Source: an uncultured Oscillospiraceae bacterium
GTDB lineage: Bacteria > Bacillota > Clostridia > Oscillospirales > Oscillospiraceae
DNA length: 64,000 nucleotides
Assembly: GCA_944385365.1 (NCBI GenBank)
Contig: CALWWW010000001.1
Coordinates: 62,001 to 126,000 of the forward strand
Direction of reading: 5' to 3'
A program made the position numbers and the translations under genes. Shown here one piece after another: positions 16,466 through 22,736 of the stretch (its first letter is position 1; every line of letters starts with the position of its first letter). The notes under the pieces are model-generated. The model did not search any database. It was not told where the DNA came from and saw only the letters and a program-made list of their open reading frames with translations.

Positions 16466-16999
16466 ATGAATAACGAAGCCCTTGTGGCCTTGGCTCTGGA
16501 AGCCGGGTTCACCCATGCCGCCGTGGCCGACGCGGCCATTCTGAAACCCATGCAGGAGGTCCGGGACATGTGCGCCGCCAACACCTGCCACCGTTACGGC
16601 GTGTGCTGGTCCTGCCCGCCGGCCTGCGGCGAGCTTTCGGAATGCGCGGAAAAGCTCTCCCACTACAGCCACACCCTGGTGGTGCAGACCGTGGGAGAGC
16701 TGGAGGATAGCTGGGATTATGAATCCATCCGGGACACGGAGGACCGGCAGAAGGAGTCCCAGCAGAAGCTGCTGCCCATTCTGCGGGAAAAGCTGGGGGA
16801 CGTCATGCCCCTGGGCGTGGGCAGCTGCCGCCAATGTGAAACCTGTTCCTATCCCGACGCCCCCTGCCGGTTCCCCGACAAGGCGTTCTCGTCCATGGAG
16901 GCCTACGGCCTGCTGGTAAGCCAGGTCTGCACCGACAGCGGCCTCAAGTACAACTACGGCCCCAACACCATCGCCTATACGGGATGTTTTTTGTTCTGA
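16466..16999 (+). CDS. DUF2284 cysteine-rich metal-binding protein
   Basis: 177 residues with many cysteines in the DUF2284 pattern: 'MCAANTCHRYGVCWSCPPAC' (about 32-51) and 'GSCRQCETCSYPDAPCRFP' (about 115-133), plus Cys near the C-terminal 'SQVCTDSGLKYNYG'. The arrangement suggests an iron-sulfur or other metal centre. The function of DUF2284 is not established, but the family is often found beside corrinoid methyltransferases and reactivators, as here, where it follows RACo with 2 nt between; an electron donor or cobalamin-handling role is a guess. Its last 25 bases overlap the 3' end of the convergent regulator gene. Confidence 0.85.
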   Translation: MNNEALVALALEAGFTHAAVADAAILKPMQEVRDMCAANTCHRYGVCWSCPPACGELSECAEKLSHYSHTLVVQTVGELEDSWDYESIRDTEDRQKESQQKLLPILREKLGDVMPLGVGSCRQCETCSYPDAPCRFPDKAFSSMEAYGLLVSQVCTDSGLKYNYGPNTIAYTGCFLF

Positions 17000-18534
17000 C
17001 TGGCGGGCGGTCCGGCGGGCCGCATGGGGTCCGCCGGTGTCTCCCGTTCCATGAGCCGGAAAGACAGCATCAGGTATAGGATTTCGTCCGGGTCCGTCAG
17101 ATCAGTGCCCAGCACCGCCTTGATGCGTTCCAGACGATAGAGGAAGGTACTGCGGTGGATGAACAGCTCCCGGGCCGTCTGCACCGCGTTTAAATGATTG
17201 TCCAGATACAGGCGCAGAGTACGCAGGTACTCTGTGCCGTTTTCTTCGTCGCCGTATTTCAGCCGCAGGAGCCGTTCGTGGCTCAGCATATAGCCCGGCA
17301 GCTTCCGGGTGGCCTGCTCCAGAATGTAGTCAAAGGCGATATCGTTGAACCGGTGAATCCAGAAGGACGGATTCCGCCGGGTGCCCACCTCCAGGGCAAT
17401 GGAAGCCTGATCGTACTGGCGGCGGAAATTGAAATGGCCCAGAAGCACCCGGCTGTAACCGGCTTTCAGCAGGCTGTCGCGGACAAAGCAGCTTAGCCGG
17501 GACGAGATATCCGTCTGACTCATGGAGGACAGGGTCAAATCCACAAACACCACAATATCGTCCTTATATTGGAAGGCGCAGGAGCCGGACAGGATGTTCT
17601 CAATATAACTGCAAATGGCGTGAATGGTCAGGTTTTTCTGGTCCAGATAAGACAGCTGCAAGACAATACACAGATATTCATGGCTGCTGTGCCAGCCGCA
17701 GCCGTCCAGCCGCTGGCTGATGGTCACATAGTCCGCCGTCCGGTCGCTGATGGCCGTGTGGAGGATGGTGCGGATGGCGTGGCTGCCGCCGGACACGGGG
17801 GCCGTGTTGTGCAGCAGGGCGTGCTCCACCATGGCCGCCAGATGTTCCAGCAGAAAGCCGTACACGGGCTCCTGCTGCTCCTCCGTGTCGAACATCATCA
17901 GCCGGTAGGTGGTCTGGCCGTATTTTTTGATGTTGACACACATGCAGCTGCCCATTTCCTCTTCAGAATAGAAGTGGAACCAGCCGTCCAGCTGCCGCAC
18001 GGCCTCATATTTTCCGCTGTGCTTCAAGGTGGTCAGCACGTCGTAGGTATCCTCCGTGGCGCCGAACATACCCCTGGCCATGCCATGGGATTCGCCCTCC
18101 ACCGAGGCGATCACCGAAAAGTCCATGCCAATGACCACCAGGGGCTTGCCCAACAAGTTGTGGCTCAGTTCCAGCAGCGTCTGGATGGACTGGCCCTGGA
18201 GCCGGGAGTCGCTGAGGTCGCTGTACCAGCCGTCGTAGCGGTCGAACACCGCCTGGATGGCGTTGTACACGGCGGCGGTGGAGGGGGCGTCCACCACGGC
18301 CTGCCGTCCCCGCGGCGCGCCGCTGCCCACGGTCAGCACCAGGCCCGCCCGGTCGGCGGCGGCGCTCCAGTCCTCCCCGGCCGGCGCCACACAGAGGGCC
18401 CCTTCGGCGGGAGCGGCACCCGGTTCCAGCAGCTGGGGCCGGGTCAGAACCGGCTCCACAGACAGGGGGCCGTCGGTGGAGACGGGATACAGCTTGGAGA
18501 GCTCCCGGCACAGCAGAGCGGGGCTGAGTTTCAT
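16975..18534 (-). CDS. PucR-type transcriptional regulator (CdaR-like, C-terminal HTH)
   Basis: 519 residues from ATG 18534. An ATG two codons earlier lies only 2 nt from GGGAGG, so the second ATG, 8 nt away, is preferred. The C-terminus holds the PucR helix-turn-helix: 'LRLYLDNHLNAVQTARELF' then 'IHRSTFLYRLERIKAVLG' (about 440-480). The middle (about 120-400) is a GAF/GGDEF-like sensory region without an obvious catalytic motif. It sits within the corrinoid cluster and divergently from the methyl-H4folate methyltransferase gene, so it most likely controls that operon in response to the methyl donor or its product. A sigma-A-like promoter containing a perfect dyad lies upstream, which suggests self-control. 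It overlaps the DUF2284 gene tail to tail. Confidence 0.82.
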   Translation of the reverse strand: MKLSPALLCRELSKLYPVSTDGPLSVEPVLTRPQLLEPGAAPAEGALCVAPAGEDWSAAADRAGLVLTVGSGAPRGRQAVVDAPSTAAVYNAIQAVFDRYDGWYSDLSDSRLQGQSIQTLLELSHNLLGKPLVVIGMDFSVIASVEGESHGMARGMFGATEDTYDVLTTLKHSGKYEAVRQLDGWFHFYSEEEMGSCMCVNIKKYGQTTYRLMMFDTEEQQEPVYGFLLEHLAAMVEHALLHNTAPVSGGSHAIRTILHTAISDRTADYVTISQRLDGCGWHSSHEYLCIVLQLSYLDQKNLTIHAICSYIENILSGSCAFQYKDDIVVFVDLTLSSMSQTDISSRLSCFVRDSLLKAGYSRVLLGHFNFRRQYDQASIALEVGTRRNPSFWIHRFNDIAFDYILEQATRKLPGYMLSHERLLRLKYGDEENGTEYLRTLRLYLDNHLNAVQTARELFIHRSTFLYRLERIKAVLGTDLTDPDEILYLMLSFRLMERETPADPMRPAGPPASQNKKHPV

Positions 18535-18610
18535 GGTCATGACCTCCCAGATAATACGAAAATCGCACCGCAAGTCGATGCTAAAATTTTCTCTTTATTC
18601 ATCATACATA

Positions 18611-18640
18611 TTGTAGGAAAAATCATGATGATTTGTCAAT
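18611..18640 (-). promoter_or_regulatory. Promoter of the PucR-type gene with a 15-bp dyad in its spacer
   Basis: Minus strand TTGACA (18640-18635), 18 nt, TACAAT (18616-18611). The spacer holds AAATCAT-G-ATGATTT (18621-18635), a perfect inverted repeat that would block RNA polymerase if bound. Probable autoregulatory or cluster operator. Confidence 0.6.
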
Positions 18641-18746
18641 AGGTTGCTGGATTTAAAACCATAGAGATTTGAGATATAATACCAATATCGTAGAAAAAAC
18701 ATTACGTTTTTCAGCAATATGCACAAAACGAGGAGGTCGCTTTTCA

Positions 18747-19598
18747 TTGATTATCATTGGTGAGAAGATCAACGGTGCCATTCCTGTAGTGGCCAAGGCC
18801 ATCGCCGAGCGCGATGCCGAATTCATTCGTGAGCGCGCCAAGGCACAGATTGCCGCCGCCCAGGACGAGGACTATTTTGAGGAGCCCGTGCCCCTGTACA
18901 TCGACGTGTGCGCCTCCACCGATCCCGCCGTTGAGGTGGAAACCCTAAAGTGGATGATCGAGGAAGTGGAGTCTGTCATTCCCGACGAGCTGGAGAATGT
19001 GGCCATCGCCGTCGACAGCCCCAGCGCCGCCGTCTGTGCCGAAGCCTTCAAGTTCTGCAAGCGCACCGGTATCGTCAACTCCGTCTCCATGGAGAAAGAT
19101 GAGCAGGGCCGCGTGAAGACCGACATCGTCTTCCCCGCCATTGCCGACACCGATTGGGGCTGCATCGCCCTGCTGTGCGAGAGCGGCATCCCCCAGAGCG
19201 TGGAGGACCGCATGGCCGTGTTTGAGAAGATCATGGCCAAGGCCAAGGAGTACGGCATCGCTCCCAACCGTCTGTACATCGATCCCCTGGTCGAGGCTGC
19301 CGCCACCAACCAGGCCGCCTTTACCCTGTTCTCTGAATGCTGCCGCCGCATCAAGGCCCAGTACCCCGAGATCCACATCACCAGTGGTCTGAGCAACATC
19401 TCCTTTGGTTTCCCCGGCTTCCGCAAGCCGCTGAATATGGCCTTTATGGCCCTGGCCATGCAGGCCGGTATGGACAGCGCCATTGTGGACCCCACCAACA
19501 AGGATATGGTGGGCCTCATGTACGCCACCGAGCTGCTGACCGAGCAGGATGAGGACTGCATGAATTACATCGCCGCCCACAGACAGGGCCTGCTGTAA
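18747..19598 (+). CDS. Methyltetrahydrofolate:corrinoid methyltransferase (MtrH/MeTr-like, pterin-binding fold)
   Basis: 283 residues. The start is TTG 18747, 10 nt after AGGAGG; the next in-frame codons give 'MIIIGEKINGAIPVVAKA', the standard N-terminus of this family. It is a dihydropteroate-synthase-fold barrel with 'VPLYIDVCAS' (pterin-site Asp), 'NVAIAVDSPSAAV', 'NSVSMEK' and 'ITSGLSNISFGFPGFRKPLN' (N and S that bind the pterin ring). Such enzymes move the methyl group between methyl-corrinoid protein and tetrahydrofolate; here it most likely accepts the methyl from the corrinoid protein encoded 56 nt downstream and passes it to H4folate for the Wood-Ljungdahl methyl branch or for one-carbon metabolism. 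Confidence 0.9.
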   Translation: MIIIGEKINGAIPVVAKAIAERDAEFIRERAKAQIAAAQDEDYFEEPVPLYIDVCASTDPAVEVETLKWMIEEVESVIPDELENVAIAVDSPSAAVCAEAFKFCKRTGIVNSVSMEKDEQGRVKTDIVFPAIADTDWGCIALLCESGIPQSVEDRMAVFEKIMAKAKEYGIAPNRLYIDPLVEAAATNQAAFTLFSECCRRIKAQYPEIHITSGLSNISFGFPGFRKPLNMAFMALAMQAGMDSAIVDPTNKDMVGLMYATELLTEQDEDCMNYIAAHRQGLL

Positions 19599-19654
19599 TC
19601 CATTGCCTGTAAAATGCAAACCATTTCAATATCATTTTTTAGGAGGTTTTTCCC

Positions 19655-20296
19655 ATGAACGAGAAGATTCAGGAAGTATTTGCCGCTGTTGAGGCCGGTA
19701 AGGCCAAGAAGGTTCCCACTGCTGTGCAGGAGGCTCTCGACGCCGGCTGCGATCCCACCGCCATCCTGAACGAGGGCATGATCGCCGCCATGGATTCCGT
19801 CGGCGCCAAGTTCAAGGCCGGCGAGATCTTCGTTCCTGAGATGCTGGTTGCCGCCCGTGCCATGAAGAAGGGCGTGGACGTTCTGAAGCCCCATCTGGCC
19901 TCCGGCGAGACCAACGCCGCCGGCAAGATCATCATCGGCACCGTCGCCGGTGACCTGCACGACATCGGCAAGAACCTGGTCGCCATGATGATGGAGTCCG
20001 CCGGCTTCGAGATCATCGACCTGGGCGTCGACGTTCCCAAGGAGAAGTTCGTGGAGATGGTCGAGGCCAACCCCGACACCAAGATCGTGGCTTGCTCCGC
20101 TCTGCTGACCACCACCATGCCTTCCCTGAAGGAGACCGTGGCTGCCCTGAACGCTGCTCCTTTCCGCAGCAACATCAAGGTCATGGTTGGCGGCGCCCCC
20201 ATCACCCAGGCTTTTGCTGACGAGATCGGCGCCGACGCTTACACCGAGGATGCCGCTTCCGCCGCTCAGAAGGCCAAGGAGCTGGCCGGCGTGTAA
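19655..20296 (+). CDS. Corrinoid (cobalamin-binding) protein of a methyltransferase system (MtaC/MtbC/MtgC family)
   Basis: 213 residues, the family length. Residues 1-85 form the helical cap ('IQEVFAAVEAGKAKKVPTAV'); from 90 the Rossmann-like B12 domain has the lower-ligand motif 'GDLHDIGKNLV' with Asp100-x-His102-x-x-Gly105, then 'GFEIIDLGVDVPKEKF', 'SALLTTTMPSLKETV' and 'VMVGGAPITQAFADEIGADAY'. It carries the methyl group as methyl-Co(III) between the substrate methyltransferase and the H4folate methyltransferase encoded just upstream. A strong GGAGG precedes the ATG, and codon usage looks optimised for high expression. Terminator follows directly. Confidence 0.94.
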   Translation: MNEKIQEVFAAVEAGKAKKVPTAVQEALDAGCDPTAILNEGMIAAMDSVGAKFKAGEIFVPEMLVAARAMKKGVDVLKPHLASGETNAAGKIIIGTVAGDLHDIGKNLVAMMMESAGFEIIDLGVDVPKEKFVEMVEANPDTKIVACSALLTTTMPSLKETVAALNAAPFRSNIKVMVGGAPITQAFADEIGADAYTEDAASAAQKAKELAGV

Positions 20297-20325
20297 TCGC
20301 GGGATACTTCCTACATAACCAAACC

Positions 20326-20359
20326 GCCCGCCCCGAACGCGTTCGGGGCGGGCTTTTTT
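20326..20359 (+). terminator. Terminator of the corrinoid operon
   Basis: GCCCGCCCCGAAC / GTTCGGGGCGGGC with a 2-nt GC loop region (20326-20353) followed by six T. Very stable intrinsic terminator. Confidence 0.9.
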
Positions 20360-20373
20360 CAGCGTCTTTTGTA

Positions 20374-21432
20374 CTATCGCTGTGCAAGAACTGGGAGAAA
20401 TTCCGGTTCTTCCCAAATTGGCAGCTGCATGGGCTGATCAAAGCCCGCCAATTCCGACAGAGTGACGGAACGAATGGCCGGATTGTCGTAGGTGGTCCAG
20501 CAGAAACGGCCCGTCTGGGCACAGGCTGCCACGGTGTAAATGGTGTAGTCCCAGGGCTGAATATTCTGGTCCAGTTCCGTGGCTTCACCGGGCTGGCTGA
20601 CCCGCACCATGCCCAGGGGAAACGCCGCGCTGCCCATGATGCGCAGGAGCCGGGCAATGCCCTGTTTTTCGTCCTTGCCCCGAACGGCGAACTTCCGCAA
20701 ATAGGCCAGACGGACAAAGCGGGACGGGGCGCTCCAATCGCCGGGCAATCCCTGGGCACCGCTGCCGGAAAAGCACTGTTCCAGCCGTTCGCCGCCCATC
20801 TCCACCGTGTCGTAGTCCAGGTCCCGGATGGCGGCGTAGTTGAGCAGATTGGTCCGGTGCCAGTCATAGGACGGGCTGTTGGTCATGACGCCCACGGTGT
20901 TGCGGTAGATGTGCAGGCCGTTGGCGTCAGATTCCACCACCATGACCTCGCCGGTGCGGTCGGAGAAGGACCAGTGCAGCGGCGAAACGGCCCCCAGCAA
21001 AGGCGTATTGACCAGGGTGAACTCCCGCTCCAGCGCCTGGGCCACCTGGTCCAGGGTGGCGCATTGGCTCAGCATCCACCCCACCAGCAGCGGCGGCTGC
21101 ATGGGCTGTTTTCCCGGCTCGGGGCCGTCGGCGTATCGGGCCAGACCCCGGAAGTAGAGCTGGCCGCCCATGAGCCCTGCCTCGTTGACGCCGTCATAGA
21201 GCAAGGGCAGGCCGGTCACGGCCAGCAATCCCATACCCACGGCGGCGTATTTGGCCGGGGCCGTCACCCCCTCCGCCGCCGTCATCACGGTGCCCTTGGG
21301 CAGATACGTCGGCGCGCTGCCCGCCGCCATGCGGTTAAAATCCATGTTGCGGGCCCATAAGGCGCTGCCGTCCTCGGTCTGCCATCCTACGGCGCTGCAT
21401 CCGCCCCGCAGCATCTCCAGTCTCTGATCCAT
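20374..21432 (-). CDS. Choloylglycine hydrolase family protein (bile salt hydrolase / penicillin V acylase-like)
   Basis: 352 residues from ATG 21432 (AAGGAGG 4-10 nt upstream). An Ntn hydrolase: the nucleophile is Cys12 in 'RGGCSAVGW', and Arg28 and Asp31 in 'WARNMDF' lie at +16 and +19, exactly as Cys2/Arg18/Asp21 in bile salt hydrolases. Further on, 'YDGVNEAGLMGGQL', 'GVMTNSPSYDWHRTNLLNY' (Asn that builds the oxyanion hole) and 'PGDWSAPSRFVRLAY' (conserved Arg) complete the active site. The eleven residues before Cys12 must be removed to free its amino group; there is no signal peptide, so the enzyme is cytoplasmic. The substrate (conjugated bile acids, penicillin V or N-acyl amides) cannot be fixed from sequence. 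A TATACT box at 21464-21469 (minus) may be its promoter. Confidence 0.88.
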   Translation of the reverse strand: MDQRLEMLRGGCSAVGWQTEDGSALWARNMDFNRMAAGSAPTYLPKGTVMTAAEGVTAPAKYAAVGMGLLAVTGLPLLYDGVNEAGLMGGQLYFRGLARYADGPEPGKQPMQPPLLVGWMLSQCATLDQVAQALEREFTLVNTPLLGAVSPLHWSFSDRTGEVMVVESDANGLHIYRNTVGVMTNSPSYDWHRTNLLNYAAIRDLDYDTVEMGGERLEQCFSGSGAQGLPGDWSAPSRFVRLAYLRKFAVRGKDEKQGIARLLRIMGSAAFPLGMVRVSQPGEATELDQNIQPWDYTIYTVAACAQTGRFCWTTYDNPAIRSVTLSELAGFDQPMQLPIWEEPEFLPVLAQR

Positions 21433-21549
21433 GGTCGGTACCTCCTTGATTGAAGTTATCTGTAGTATACCCGGTTTTTTCCCAAAGGGAAAGACTGTGG
21501 CCCCCGTTTCGCCCACTGTTTACACATTGTTTCCATTCTCCGCCCGGTC

Positions 21550-21578
21550 TTGACACCCTTTCCCCAAACTCTTACAAT
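21550..21578 (+). promoter_or_regulatory. Sigma-A promoter for the membrane protein gene
   Basis: TTGACA (21550-21555), 17 nt, TACAAT (21573-21578). Perfect -35, near-perfect -10, ideal spacing; leads to the gene starting at 21653. Confidence 0.75.
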
Positions 21579-21652
21579 ATTCTTATACGATTTGTCTGAA
21601 ACCGGTCCCGACAGCGTCCGCGCCCACGGGACCGCTGCACCAAGGAGGTTCC

Positions 21653-22417
21653 ATGGAGCATTCCACTTCCACCGTGCCCCAGGGACGCGCCCCCATGTCT
21701 CCCATCCGAAAACGGTATTGGATTGAGCTGGTGATCCGCTGTATCATCTTTCTGTTTTGCGTCCTGCTGTGGCTGCGCCACCCGTCATCCTTTGATATTT
21801 TGTACGGTATGCGCTTCTTCTCCCACTTTTCCGTGCTGCATCTGCTGTGGCTGGTGTGGGTCCTGGATATGCTGTGCCAGCTGATTCCCGCCAAGCGGCA
21901 AATCGCCCTGGGGTCCCAAAAGCTGTTCCAGCAGCGATTCCGGCCCATTCGGGAAAAAATCAATCACCAGGCTTTGCGGGATTATATCGTCTCCACCACC
22001 AAATCCGCCTACAAGGTGATGGTGCTGTGGGTGGCCTTCGGCGCAGTCCAGGGGCTGCTGTATCACCTGGGGATTCTCAGCCGCAGTATGATGTTTTTGT
22101 TGTCGGCGGCGTTCTATGTCTGCGACCTGATCTGCGTTCTCATCTGGTGCCCGTTCCGGCTGATGATGAAAAACCGCTGCTGTACCACCTGCCGCATCTT
22201 CAACTGGGACCATCTGATGATGTTTACGCCGCTGTTCTTTGTCCCCAGCTTCTATTCCTGGAGTTTGTGTTTTCTGTCGGTGGTGGTCTTCTGCATGTGG
22301 GAGCTGAGCGTCCTGCTGCACCCGGAACGGTTCTGGGAGCAGTCCAACGAGGCATTGAAGTGTTCCAACTGCACCGATAAACTCTGTACCCAATATTGCC
22401 AAAAGCTGCGAAAGTAA
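21653..22417 (+). CDS. Hypothetical integral membrane protein with cysteine pairs
   Basis: 254 residues; ATG 21653 follows AAGGAGG. I do not recognise the family. Five or six hydrophobic segments are visible: about 24-40 ('LVIRCIIFLFCVLLWL'), 58-76, 118-136 ('MVLWVAFGAVQGLLYHLG'), 142-162 and 195-225. Between the last two lies 'NRCCTTCRIFNWDHLMMFTP', and the C-terminal tail, probably cytoplasmic, has 'KCSNCTDKLCTQYC'. The four-cysteine tail looks like a metal site (C-x2-C-x4-C-x3-C). It has its own strong promoter and stands alone between the bile-salt-hydrolase-like gene and a repeat block. Function unknown. Confidence 0.8.
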   Translation: MEHSTSTVPQGRAPMSPIRKRYWIELVIRCIIFLFCVLLWLRHPSSFDILYGMRFFSHFSVLHLLWLVWVLDMLCQLIPAKRQIALGSQKLFQQRFRPIREKINHQALRDYIVSTTKSAYKVMVLWVAFGAVQGLLYHLGILSRSMMFLLSAAFYVCDLICVLIWCPFRLMMKNRCCTTCRIFNWDHLMMFTPLFFVPSFYSWSLCFLSVVVFCMWELSVLLHPERFWEQSNEALKCSNCTDKLCTQYCQKLRK

Positions 22418-22438
22418 CAAACTCGGCACTGGGCATCC

Positions 22439-22505
22439 GTAGGGTGCGGCATCCTTGACGCGCCCTACGCGCATTCCATCCGGGGCCGTCAGGGATGCCG
22501 GCCCC
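22439..22505. repeat. GTAGGG hairpin repeat pair
   Basis: GTAGGGTGCGGCATCCTTGA then CGCGCCCTAC (22439-22468), and GGGGCCG-TCAGGGATGC-CGGCCCC (22482-22505). Same facing-hairpin family as at 8459-8526, 44714-44782 and 55524-55594. Placed between the membrane protein gene and element copy 3. Confidence 0.75.
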
Positions 22506-22540
22506 GGCAGACTGCAACAGCGGTTAACACACCAAAATAT

Positions 22541-22721
22541 AAAAGTTTTTACTCGATTTTTTTACAAAAAAATCGCAGAATCCAGAGACAGCGTCTCTGG
22601 TCGCCCGTCGCAACGGGCGAAATACCCCATCGTCCCAAACCGCCATCCGCAGATGGCGGAACCCCCGGCAAAGCCGAAGGCCGCCGTCCCCACCCCTACG
22701 CGGGTGGCGGACGGCGGCCTT
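22541..22721 (+). repeat. Structured hairpin element, copy 3 (plus orientation)
   Basis: Shared end AAAAGTTTTTACTCG with T/A hairpin (22541-22577), CCAGAGA-CAGCG-TCTCTGG (22582-22600), TCGCCCG-6-CGGGCGA (22601-22620), CGCCAT-6-ATGGCG (22641-22658), and distal AAGGCCGCCGTCC...GGACGGCGGCCTT (22677-22721). Full length, alone, 15 nt from the carB stop codon. With the preceding repeat it fills the 319-base gap 22418-22736. Confidence 0.8.
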
Positions 22722-22736
22722 TTCCTTTCTGCTGCT

